The notes under the pieces: model-generated | What the model was told of the DNA's origin: nothing | The model's database searches: none | Seen by the model: only the letters and a program-made list of their open reading frames with translations | Made by a program: the position numbers and the translations under genes | Part shown: one piece after another, positions 1 through 6,470 of the stretch | How positions within the stretch are numbered: the first letter of the stretch is position 1 | Layout of the letters: every line of letters begins with the position of its first letter | DNA from: JAYKGU01 sp035285585 | Lineage (GTDB): Bacteria; Cyanobacteriota; Cyanobacteriia; CAKZMO01 | Assembly: GCA_035285585.1 (NCBI GenBank) | Contig: JAYKGU010000257.1 | Location: forward strand, 1 to 18,376 | DNA length: 18,376 nucleotides | Direction: 5' to 3'

Positions 1-282
1 TTTAGTAAAAGCTTATCGCTTCAGCACATAGGGTTCGCCAGAATAAATACTGGATAATCATCCTGTCCTTTCTGGACGAAAGCCGATTTGTAAAGACCAA
101 ATTTATAAAAGGATAGTGTGAAAAGACTATATCGTATAAGTAATAGAGGAAACTTAGCACGGGTTGTGACTCCTCATTCTAGCGATCGCCTGCTGCAACG
201 TCACCGATTCAGTCGTCCAGTTCTTTAAAACTGTAACGAAACTATAAAGTCCGTCGCTAGGACAACCCCATGGATCAGGGGT

Positions 283-374
283 GCATCACCACCCCCTGGG
301 CATCACCATTGCTGAGCATCACCATTGCTGGGCATCACCATCCCCTGAGGATTACAGTAAGCTGGGCATTACCA
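283..374. repeat. Iterated GCATCACCA repeat, period 16-17 nt
   Basis: The nonamer GCATCACCA occurs at 283-291, 300-308, 316-324 and 332-340, with a one-base variant (GCATTACCA) at 366-374. Spacings are 17, 16, 16 and 34 nt, the last being two periods. Between units the sequence is variations of TTGCTGG or CCCCTGG. Function is unknown. It resembles an iteron-like or short tandem repeat cluster and is too short and too diverged to be a CRISPR array. Confidence 0.75.
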
Positions 375-576
375 TCCAACTCTTGGTGCTGAAGGGGGCG
401 ATCGCCTCAGGCGCTAGCCGTGTATCATTTTCAACTTTCAGCTCTAACCCAAACCCAAACCTTGCCGTACTGCTGGTGGGGCATTTCCTGCTCTGCCCGC
501 GTGAGCCTGCCGGTGGTCAGATCAAACTAGCGGCACACTGTTCTTGACGGTGGCTCATTTATGAAGCTCTAATGAA

Positions 577-598
577 GTTCTTACCGGGTTCTTACCGG
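577..598 (+). promoter_or_regulatory. 11-bp tandem direct repeat upstream of TPR gene
   Basis: GTTCTTACCGG is repeated perfectly back to back at 577-587 and 588-598, about 80 bp before the TPR start. A one-helical-turn direct repeat is the usual architecture of OmpR/PhoB-family response-regulator sites. That role is inferred from geometry only, since the sequence does not clearly match a known cyanobacterial box. Confidence 0.4.
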
Positions 599-679
599 GT
601 GTTTTGCAAAATTTCGGTTAAGATTGGGTAGTGTAGATGACAGGTAGCTTGAACGGTGTTAAGGCATCCCAACGCAACT

Positions 680-1147
680 ATGGTTAGCATCAACAGTCAG
701 TCCTCTTCCGCCTCCCGCTTTCACCAGTCGCCAGATCACGAGTATCGATTTTTACGCCAGCAGGGTGAAACGTTGGCTAACTTGGGGCATTATCTACAAG
801 CGCTGGAGTGTTTTCGTCAGGCCCTGGCTCTGCGCCCTGATGCGGCAGATGTATGGATTTTCCAGGGGGTAACCCAGCTCCATTTGAAGCAGTACGACGC
901 GGCATTGGCGTCCTGCAATCGGGCAGTGGAACTAGAGCCTCGCAACCGCGAAGCCTGGATTTTTCGAGGGGTGGCGCTTAACTATCTGGGTCTTTATGAC
1001 GAGTGCTATTCCAGCTATGACCGTGCCCTCGGCAAAACCGAACCCACGTCACCCAAGGCCGAGCTGGTTGAGGCACTGCGGGCGGGGCGATCGCTCCTGC
1101 GGCGGCTCAAATCAACCTTCGAAGAATTGTTGACAGCTCACGGATAG
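680..1147 (+). CDS. Small TPR-repeat protein
   Basis: The protein has about 155 residues and is built almost entirely of tetratricopeptide repeats, helix-turn-helix units that act as protein-binding scaffolds. Three repeats can be read at roughly residues 22-55, 56-87 and 90-122, with the typical pattern W/Y...G...L..Y..AL.....A..L.P (for example 'YLQALECFRQALALRPD' and 'YDAALASCNRAVELEP'). There is no signal peptide, membrane segment or catalytic domain, so it is probably a cytoplasmic adaptor with an unknown partner. I chose the ATG at 680. An in-frame GTG at 656 would add eight residues and has an AGG about 11 nt upstream, so the start is uncertain. It stands alone, preceded by a direct repeat and followed by hairpins. 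Confidence 0.85.
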   Translation: MVSINSQSSSASRFHQSPDHEYRFLRQQGETLANLGHYLQALECFRQALALRPDAADVWIFQGVTQLHLKQYDAALASCNRAVELEPRNREAWIFRGVALNYLGLYDECYSSYDRALGKTEPTSPKAELVEALRAGRSLLRRLKSTFEELLTAHG

Positions 1148-1152
1148 CACCT

Positions 1153-1212
1153 GCCCCGCCTCAGGTTGATACCCTTCGGTGCCCACCCACCTAAAACCTC
1201 AGGATGCGGGGC
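1153..1212 (+). terminator. Stem-loop just after the TPR gene
   Basis: GCCCCGC (1153-1159) pairs with GCGGGGC (1206-1212), and CTCAGGTT (1160-1167) pairs with AACCTCAG (1195-1202) with one mismatch. The whole structure starts 5 nt after the stop codon. It has no T-tract, so it may be a processing or 3'-stabilising structure rather than a classic intrinsic terminator. Confidence 0.45.
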
Positions 1213-1266
1213 GCAGTGCGTCAGGTCTGTTTATTTGAATTTAAAATCCTGCTGCATAAAATCCCG

Positions 1267-1298
1267 AACTGGGGGCATTCGTCTGTTTGCCCCCAGTT
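1267..1298 (+). terminator. Perfect 11-bp hairpin
   Basis: AACTGGGGGCA (1267-1277) and TGCCCCCAGTT (1288-1298) are perfectly complementary around a 10-nt loop. It is the second of three consecutive hairpins behind the TPR gene. Only TTTC follows it, so the termination role is tentative. Confidence 0.5.
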
Positions 1299-1384
1299 TC
1301 TGCATGAGTCCGTCCCAGGACTGATTTGCCCACTCTTGCTTACCTTTGGCAGTTGGCGTCCACAGAGGGCGTCTGCTTCCTATA

Positions 1385-1476
1385 GCCCTACGGGGGCTAA
1401 GGTTTGAGTGTGGAACCCCCGCGACGCGGGGGTTCCACACCTCTTGAATGTCTTAACGCGAAAGCGTAACGCCATA
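1385..1476 (+). repeat. Dispersed repeat, copy A, with 33-nt palindrome
   Basis: This element of about 92 bp matches 6348-6439 in inverted orientation, with about eight substitutions and a 2-nt indel by eye. Its core is a perfect palindrome: GTGTGGAACCCCCGCG (1408-1423), a one-base loop, then the exact complement (1425-1440). A second small hairpin ACGC-GAAA-GCGT follows near 1455-1466. It encodes nothing recognisable. It behaves like a small non-autonomous or REP-like cyanobacterial repeat. Confidence 0.8.
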
Positions 1477-1712
1477 CGTAAAATTTCTAATAATTTCAGG
1501 TGGATTTTTATTAAAGAAAAGCTTAAGCCTTCATCCTTACTTCCGGCAGGTTTTGCCATGCAAAAATAGGGCAATTCGTATAGACATTCAGAACCTAACC
1601 CAGACGTAGCATTCGAAAATGGCTCCACCCAAACAAATGCTTGAGAAAACATTAAAGGTTAAATGATTCAGGAATAACCGGGTCTTCGAGCATTCGCTTC
1701 CTATGATAGTGA
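1477..1712. other. Non-coding stretch between repeat A and coiled-coil gene
   Basis: AT-richer sequence with no supported gene and no clear promoter or ribosome binding site for the following coiled-coil gene. I see no repeat or strong structure in it. Confidence 0.5.
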
Positions 1713-2123
1713 ATGAAAGTGCCCAAAATTGTTGAACATCAAAGGCGTCAAATGGATTTACTTCAGAATCAGATCACTATCTTAAGCAACAAAATTGACG
1801 CTCTGTACGAAAAGATCGAGCAGTTAAACGACAAAATCTCAGCCGCTTTGGGAGATTTAAGCCTGCGCCCTACATCGGAGGATACCACTGCGGGCGATCG
1901 CCCTTATGGACGTCCAGCAATTCGTCCCACGGTTGGCTTAGGTGAGGGCATTCGGCACAAAGACATTCTTATCGAAGACGGATTTTCAGAGCCTGATGGA
2001 ACGCGCTCTGATCACGTACTTTCCCCAGAAGTGCAAACCCAGCGGCTCACGGCCCAGCTCACGGCAGCCTACAACCGGATTGCCGCCCTTGAAGAACAGC
2101 TCCTGGCCCGCCGCATCCGCTAA
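1713..2123 (+). CDS. Hypothetical coiled-coil protein
   Basis: The 136-residue protein is of no family I recognise. Residues about 8-48 form a strong predicted coiled coil, with heptad-like spacing of I/L in 'QNQITILSNKIDALYEKIEQ'. A polar, Pro/Gly/Arg-rich linker (about 50-105) follows, then a second short amphipathic helix (about 110-133, 'LTAAYNRIAALEEQLLARR'). There is no signal peptide or membrane span. It may oligomerise or bind a partner through the coils, which is inference. The ATG at 1713 has no good Shine-Dalgarno sequence. Its TAA (2121-2123) overlaps the TAG of the convergent CobT-like gene by four bases in CTAA, so the two transcripts are antisense at their 3' ends. The HIP1-type site inside the frame (near 1893) fits the rest of the genome. 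Confidence 0.7.
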   Translation: MKVPKIVEHQRRQMDLLQNQITILSNKIDALYEKIEQLNDKISAALGDLSLRPTSEDTTAGDRPYGRPAIRPTVGLGEGIRHKDILIEDGFSEPDGTRSDHVLSPEVQTQRLTAQLTAAYNRIAALEEQLLARRIR

Positions 2124-3259
2124 GTTTTCGTGGTTTCTTGGTGGCGCTCAGCCAGTGCCTCAACGGCCTGTAGGAGGGTCGTCTGATCCCACCCCTGGTG
2201 GAGAGTCGCAGCGATCGCACAACCCCCTGCAGCCACCCCTTCTTTTACAAAGCCCTCCTCGTAGGCCCGCAATTGCCGATAGCGAGATTTGGTAAACCGC
2301 ATCTGGGTAGCCAGCAGGGGGGCGGACAGCATTTCAGCTAGACCTACCGTGTCGCCCGTGGGGTCACTGGCCACCCAGCGGGTGGTGCCCACAACAGTGT
2401 TTTCGGGGGAATAGGGAAGCCTTTCGGTGGTGGCGATCGCCCGGATCAGGGCATACACCGCCAGCATTTGGGTACCCCCTGCCAGCAGGACGCCACAGGT
2501 TTGACTGGCGGCGATCGCCATGCCTGCTACCACTGGCTGCATGGGGTCTCCTACTGCTGCCACTACCTGGAGGGGAGACAAGCCATCCAGGGAAATCCCC
2601 CGGTGGGCGAGGCGCTGCAGTCCGGCAGCCACCACGGCCTGTTTTTGCTGGTGATTGCACACCGGATGGCTGCTGTTGACTTTGCCGCCCGCTGCCCAGC
2701 CCAATCCCGTGAGTAAGGCCAGGGCCGTAGTGGTGCCACCCACCACGCATTCTCCCAGGATGAGATAGCTTTGGGGGCAGGCGGCAGCTAGTTTGTTTCC
2801 CCAGGTCAACCCCTGGTGAAAGAGATGATCCACCACGGCCAGGTCGAGGGCATTTCCCTGACTCAGGCAGCGGGCGGGCTGGCCGCCCAAATCTACGTGG
2901 GGCATGGCAGGCGGAATCGGCAATCCAGCATTAAAGATTTGCAGGGGAATCCCCTGATGGGCAATTACCGCCCGCGAAATGAGCACCGGGGACGCTCCAG
3001 CCTGGAGGGGTGGCAGCGGAAAGGTAGGCCGTGGCTGAGGGCCGTGATATAAAAATTCAGCATCGGCGATCGCAGTAAACTGGCGATCGGCTGGGGTTGC
3101 CCCCGCCGCCGAGATTCCCGGAATCAGCCCCGTCTCGGTAAACCCGAGCACACACACACACAGCGGACGGCAGCCTTGAAATCGCGCTAACCAGGGTAAA
3201 CCAATGTCCTGTCGGGTGTGAACCCGAATGAGGGAGGCGATCGCATCAGTCGGCTTCAT
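2120..3259 (-). CDS. CobT-like nicotinate-nucleotide phosphoribosyltransferase family protein (TIGR00303/UPF0284 type)
   Basis: The protein has about 379 residues and resembles the CobT-like family found in cyanobacteria and archaea. Canonical CobT transfers phosphoribose from nicotinate mononucleotide to a lower-ligand base, giving the alpha-riboside phosphate used in cobamide assembly. The signature visible here is GE at 169-170 followed by CVVGGTTTA (171-179), matching the GE-x(n)-NTTTA loop of CobT. A Gly-rich C-terminal segment ('EEGFVKEGVAAGGCAIAA') matches the family's terminal motif. Most cyanobacteria attach adenine and so make pseudocobalamin, so the true substrate may not be dimethylbenzimidazole. 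The ATG at 3259 lies inside the 3' end of the upstream DUF2232 gene (14-base overlap), which suggests translational coupling. A TTG one codon earlier is a possible alternative. The family call is firm, the exact reaction is not. Confidence 0.85.
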   Translation of the reverse strand: MKPTDAIASLIRVHTRQDIGLPWLARFQGCRPLCVCVLGFTETGLIPGISAAGATPADRQFTAIADAEFLYHGPQPRPTFPLPPLQAGASPVLISRAVIAHQGIPLQIFNAGLPIPPAMPHVDLGGQPARCLSQGNALDLAVVDHLFHQGLTWGNKLAAACPQSYLILGECVVGGTTTALALLTGLGWAAGGKVNSSHPVCNHQQKQAVVAAGLQRLAHRGISLDGLSPLQVVAAVGDPMQPVVAGMAIAASQTCGVLLAGGTQMLAVYALIRAIATTERLPYSPENTVVGTTRWVASDPTGDTVGLAEMLSAPLLATQMRFTKSRYRQLRAYEEGFVKEGVAAGGCAIAATLHQGWDQTTLLQAVEALAERHQETTKT

Positions 3260-4157
3260 CAAGCAGCACCTGCACCCAGCGCGGCGGATCGGGGATGGGA
3301 TTGCCCAGCCGCTCTAGCATGAGCCAGGCGGCCAGATGTACCGTGAACAGGTAAATCACGTCACTACAGACAACCATAGCGATGGTGGCAAGCTGCACTA
3401 GCACCAGATCGGGCTGTCCCAGCATCCCCACTCCTAAAATTCCCCAATCTACCAACAGGGTGGAAAACCACTCCAGCAGGTCGGTAATGCGCCCCGTTAG
3501 ATAAACCCAGACATCTTCCCCCAGAAAGCCAGAGAGGAGCCAGATGCGAAAGAAAAAGCTAAAGGTAGCCACAATGGTACCCATGACCACCGACAACGGC
3601 CAGCCGATTCGGTGCTTCCAGAGGGCACCCAACTGCACCCCCAGCAGCCCATAGGGCACCAGAAACAACAGGCTGAGGTATGGCCCCATCAACACCGAAA
3701 GCAGGAGACAGGAGACGATCGCCGACATCCAGGCGGCCCGTTGCCCCCAGCGCAAGTAAGCTAGGGCGATGGGTGTGGGAAAAACAATCCGCATCCAGGG
3801 GCCAATGCTCAGGTAATAGCTAATCAGCCAGAGTAGACTGGCCGTACTCGCCAGAAAAGCCGTTTCCACCAGACTTAGAGGAGAGCCGGTCGTCTGAATT
3901 TGGGGAGGCTGGAGTGTGGGGTTGTCCGCTTGCCCGCTGGGGAGAAGTTCGGGGGGAGGGGAGGATAGCTCCTGGACATCCGATTGCAAGGTGAGGGACT
4001 GATCGACATCGTCCCAGTCAGCGTCCAAAGCGTCTGATGAGGACTTAGCTGAAGATTCAGCAGCGGCGTTGAGACAGTCATCTGGCGCTTGGGAATAACG
4101 CTGGGATTGCTTATTTTGCCGTTTGTCTTTCTGTTCGTCTTCGAAGGAACCGCTCAT
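3246..4157 (-). CDS. DUF2232-like multi-pass membrane protein
   Basis: The 303-residue protein has two parts. Residues 1-93 are hydrophilic, acidic and low complexity (rich in D, S, Q and P) and probably disordered in the cytoplasm. Residues about 95-280 hold roughly six hydrophobic segments (near 95-117, 122-138, 142-160, 161-180, 186-211 and 250-275). The composition and its place directly before the CobT-like gene match the DUF2232 membrane proteins of cyanobacteria. The biochemical role is unknown. Its overlap with the CobT-like frame makes a link to cobamide precursor uptake or membrane tethering possible, but that is inference. The ATG at 4157 is the natural start. GAGGAA lies about 20 nt upstream, a rather long spacing. 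It is divergent from the tRNA nucleotidyltransferase gene across about 300 bp. Confidence 0.75.
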   Translation of the reverse strand: MSGSFEDEQKDKRQNKQSQRYSQAPDDCLNAAAESSAKSSSDALDADWDDVDQSLTLQSDVQELSSPPPELLPSGQADNPTLQPPQIQTTGSPLSLVETAFLASTASLLWLISYYLSIGPWMRIVFPTPIALAYLRWGQRAAWMSAIVSCLLLSVLMGPYLSLLFLVPYGLLGVQLGALWKHRIGWPLSVVMGTIVATFSFFFRIWLLSGFLGEDVWVYLTGRITDLLEWFSTLLVDWGILGVGMLGQPDLVLVQLATIAMVVCSDVIYLFTVHLAAWLMLERLGNPIPDPPRWVQVLLDEAD

Positions 4158-4456
4158 GCCAAACTCAAATGAATATTCCTCAATCCTGCGGCTCTCGCCT
4201 GCTCAAACCCCGTAAGTCCCACGCACCGCGAGCAAGGGTTGCCCGTCCAGACCACCTCTAATCATCCCTCTACTCTAGCCTCATAATGGCCAGACGGGGC
4301 AGGAAGATTTTCGCTACGCGACCCGATGAGATGAGATAGGCTGTTGATAGACTTTAGTCTGGGTTAGAACCTGAACTTTCCCAGCGGGAAGCAAAGGTTC
4401 CAACCCAGCTCTGGTTTGGACTTGGCTGTAGCCTGGAAGGCTCTGATCTGAAAACT
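4158..4456. promoter_or_regulatory. Divergent intergenic region
   Basis: This holds the promoters for the leftward DUF2232/CobT-like pair and the rightward tRNA nucleotidyltransferase gene. I see no recognisable cobalamin riboswitch motifs on the minus strand. The outstanding structure is the stem-loop at 4359-4408, listed separately. Confidence 0.5.
4359..4408 (+). promoter_or_regulatory. Large imperfect stem-loop in the leader of the nucleotidyltransferase gene
   Basis: CTGGGTT (4359-4365) pairs with AACCCAG (4402-4408). After an A/C mismatch, GAACCT (4367-4372) pairs with AGGTTC (4395-4400). A GAA/CAA internal loop leads to an inner stem, CTT/AAG then CCC/GGG with a bulged T, closed by the loop AGC. 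It ends 48 nt before the TTG start and would be in the 5' UTR if transcription starts upstream. The element could be a regulatory leader or a small RNA; I cannot assign it to a known class. Confidence 0.55.
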
Positions 4457-5782
4457 TTGACTATTCATGCGACCCCCCTCCAACTTGACCCATCCTTCAC
4501 CGCACCTGCACTTACTCCCCATTCCTGGCCGTTTAAGCTGCAGGATCTGCCCGCATCAGCTTATCTAGTTGGAGGAAGCGTTCGGGATGGTTTACTGGGG
4601 CGGCAAACCCGCCACCTGGACCTGGACTTTGTATTGCCCAGTGGAGCCGTCAAAACGGCCCGAGCGATCGCCCACACTTACAAAGCCGGATTTGTGCTAC
4701 TCGACGCCGAGCGCCACATCGCGCGGGTGGTGTTCGAGCAGGCTACTGCCGACTTTGCCCAGCAGGTTGGCGAAACGCTGGATGTTGACCTGAGGCGACG
4801 GGACTTTACCATCAATGCGATCGCCTATCACCCCCATACTGCCACCTTCTATGACCCGCTGGGAGGCTGTGATGACCTCAAGCGACGCTGCCTGCGCATG
4901 ATCAGCCTGGAAAACTTGCAGGATGACCCGCTGCGGCTCCTGCGAGCCTATCGACAGGCGGCCCAGCTTGACTTTCACATCGCGGGTCAAACCCAGGAAA
5001 CTATTCGCCACCTGGCGGCCCTGCTCAAACAGGTGGCCCCCGAGCGGGTTCATGCCGAACTCAGCTACCTGCTCAGCAGTCAGCGGGGGACGCCCATGCT
5101 GACGCAGGCCTGGGAGGATGGCCTGCTGGATATCTGGCTGCCCCATGCTAATCGCATCGGACTGGCCTGGATTGCCCGTATGGATGAAGCGGCGATCGCC
5201 CTGGTGCAAGTCCATCCAGCGTTTGATGAAGCCCTGACTGGGTGGGTGCGCGACCAGCAGCAGGCAGCAGGCACCGGAAGGAGCTGGTTCAAAGTGGCCA
5301 AGCTGTCGTGCCTGGTATCCCCCGATCCCGACGTTGCAGAAACGGAATTGTGGACGCTGAAGTGTAGCCGAGCTGAGGTTCAGGCTATTCTTACCCTACT
5401 ACGGGTTCGCCCCCAGCTTAGAGAAGACAACCTCACTGCTCTGACGCGCCGTGAACAGTATCAGTTTTTCCAGGAGGTGGGGGTTACGTTCCCGGCGGTA
5501 GCGGTGCTGGCGATCGCCACGGGAGCCTCCCTGCCCACCATCCAGCCGCTGGTGCAGCGGTTCCTGACAGCCGCAGATCCAGTGGCCCACCCCAACCCGC
5601 TGGTTACGGGACACGATCTGATGACCCAGCTCCAGATGAAGCCGGGACGACACATCGGTAAATTGCTGGAAAGGCTACAAATTGCCCATGCCGAAGGAGA
5701 AATTGCCACACCAGAGGAGGCATTAACGCTTGCTCGCCAGCATCGGCAGCAGTTGAGTAGAACCGCATTGGAAAAAGGTTAA
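4457..5782 (+). CDS. CCA tRNA nucleotidyltransferase / poly(A) polymerase family (class II)
   Basis: The 441-residue protein belongs to the class II nucleotidyltransferases that add or repair the 3' CCA end of tRNA. The catalytic head shows GGSVRD at 39-44, the metal-binding DLD at 55-57, the RRRDFTINAIAY motif (about residue 112-123), the FYDPLGG motif and the DDPLRLLRAYR template-recognition motif. The remaining part is the helical body and tail expected for tRNA binding. In some cyanobacteria CCA addition is split between an A-adding and a CC-adding enzyme, and from sequence alone I cannot tell which activity this one has. The start appears to be TTG at 4457: no in-frame ATG occurs before the GGSVRD motif. 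GGAAGG at 4435-4440 is a distant ribosome binding site candidate. A hairpin directly follows the stop. Confidence 0.92.
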   Translation: MTIHATPLQLDPSFTAPALTPHSWPFKLQDLPASAYLVGGSVRDGLLGRQTRHLDLDFVLPSGAVKTARAIAHTYKAGFVLLDAERHIARVVFEQATADFAQQVGETLDVDLRRRDFTINAIAYHPHTATFYDPLGGCDDLKRRCLRMISLENLQDDPLRLLRAYRQAAQLDFHIAGQTQETIRHLAALLKQVAPERVHAELSYLLSSQRGTPMLTQAWEDGLLDIWLPHANRIGLAWIARMDEAAIALVQVHPAFDEALTGWVRDQQQAAGTGRSWFKVAKLSCLVSPDPDVAETELWTLKCSRAEVQAILTLLRVRPQLREDNLTALTRREQYQFFQEVGVTFPAVAVLAIATGASLPTIQPLVQRFLTAADPVAHPNPLVTGHDLMTQLQMKPGRHIGKLLERLQIAHAEGEIATPEEALTLARQHRQQLSRTALEKG

Positions 5783-5807
5783 AGAACCAGGGGAGAGCCC
5801 CGGTTCT
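5783..5807 (+). terminator. Hairpin terminator after the nucleotidyltransferase gene
   Basis: AGAACC (5783-5788) pairs with GGTTCT (5802-5807) and GGGG (5790-5793) with CCCC (5798-5801), with one bulged A and the loop AGAG. It begins right after the TAA. The T-tract is poor, but the position makes a 3'-end role likely. It may also serve the convergent small gene at 5919-6161. Confidence 0.6.
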
Positions 5808-5918
5808 CTAACGTGAATTTAATTGTGCTGCCCCAGTTATAAGGGCTGGTAAAGTGATTGCCTGGAAAGGCTGAATCTCAGATAGACGGATCGGGTGGGC
5901 GGGGCCTATCGGATGGGC

Positions 5919-6161
5919 TTAGGACAATCGTTCTGGGGTGGCGTCGTTGAGGGACCAGCGGTAGTCAACCTGGCGCTTGTGCTGCTCACAGGATTCTTCC
6001 AGGCGTTTTTGCAGACTCAGAGCTTTGCGCAGGGTGATAATCAGCTCCTGAACCTGCTCCCGCTGGGGGGAGTGGTCCCGCACAGCAAACAGGGTCTGGC
6101 GCTCAAGTAGCTGTAGCAGTAATTCGTAGTGAATATGGGATGGGAGAGGGATTGGCTCCAT
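5919..6161 (-). CDS. Small conserved-looking cyanobacterial protein (possibly DUF5340)
   Basis: The 80-residue protein is hydrophilic and helical. Its N-terminus MEPIPLPSHIHYELLLQLL and following 'ERQTLFAV' look like those of a small family found in cyanobacteria. I believe this is the DUF5340 group, but I cannot verify that here. Residues about 12-22 and 35-62 are amphipathic helices, and a Gln/Arg/Glu-rich C-terminal half could be a short coiled coil. No cysteines or histidines are arranged as metal sites and there is no signal peptide. The ATG at 6161 has no obvious Shine-Dalgarno. It converges with the tRNA nucleotidyltransferase gene and lies about 310 bp beyond trpC on the same strand, so it is probably its own transcription unit. 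Function unknown. Confidence 0.7.
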   Translation of the reverse strand: MEPIPLPSHIHYELLLQLLERQTLFAVRDHSPQREQVQELIITLRKALSLQKRLEESCEQHKRQVDYRWSLNDATPERLS

Positions 6162-6470
6162 GAGGGTATGGCACGACTAGCGACAGTACGGGAAAGCAGA
6201 CTGGGCGGTGCGAGAATCGATGTGCAGCCTAAGTGACTGGCAAATCAAAAGCGGAGAGCAGCGAATTATCTGCTCCGGTTAGATTTGCTCACTTAATTCT
6301 CTATTCTGATTATCCTGCATGTTTACAAGATTGGTAGGACTTTAGCACTTATAGCGTTACGCTTTCGCGTTAAGACGCTCAAGAGGTGTGAAACCCTCGT
6401 GTTGCGGGCGTTCCACACTCAAACCTCAGCCCGTAGGGCCACACACCATCATCGATTAACGATAGCAGGC
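6162..6470. other. Gap between trpC and the small gene
   Basis: It holds dispersed repeat copy B (6348-6439), only 31 bp beyond the trpC stop, and the presumed promoter of the small minus-strand gene in the AT-richer part around 6240-6340. No further gene is supported. Confidence 0.5.
6348..6439 (-). repeat. Dispersed repeat, copy B (inverted relative to copy A)
   Basis: Read on the minus strand, this matches 1385-1476 over its whole length, including GCCCTACGGG at one end, AGGTTTGAGTGTGGAAC in the middle and TCTTAACGCGAAAGCGTAAC at the other end. The central palindrome is degenerate here (three mispairs in arms of 14 at 6386-6399 and 6405-6418). The small GCGAAAGC hairpin is perfectly conserved. 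The position just after trpC suggests it may act as, or have replaced, its terminator. Confidence 0.8.

Larger units (their letters stand above)
1..679. other. Non-coding region upstream of the TPR gene
   Basis: No convincing gene is present in these first 679 bases. The stretch holds a HIP1 site at 182-189 and another at 398-405, a small CCCC/GGGG hairpin at 266-281, a five-copy iterated repeat at 283-374 and an 11-bp tandem direct repeat at 577-598. A GTG-initiated frame at 281-547 exists, but its His/Pro/Gly-rich start comes directly from the repeat, so I treat it as non-coding. The region may also carry the promoter of a gene left of the window. Confidence 0.6.

Noticed and set aside
136..180. 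Yfr1/Yfr2-like small RNA (GGAAAC followed by ACTCCTCA)
   Set aside because: The motifs resemble fragments of those RNAs, but the Yfr1 core ACTCCTCACAC is not matched and only a 5-bp stem can be drawn.
283..374. Possible CRISPR array
   Set aside because: Units are only 9 nt with 7-8-nt gaps, and the gaps are similar to each other, so there are no unique spacers. No cas gene is present.
281..547. Open frame of 88 codons with a His-rich start
   Set aside because: The beginning is translation of the GCATCACCA repeat, the start is GTG with no ribosome site, and the remainder has no recognisable protein character.
1204..1652. Short frames on both strands behind the TPR gene
   Set aside because: They run across hairpins and the dispersed repeat, have no family resemblance, and overlap each other.
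4158..4290. Cobalamin riboswitch before the DUF2232/CobT-like pair
   Set aside because: I looked on the minus strand for the conserved B12-box type sequence (GCCACTG) and the surrounding core and did not find them.
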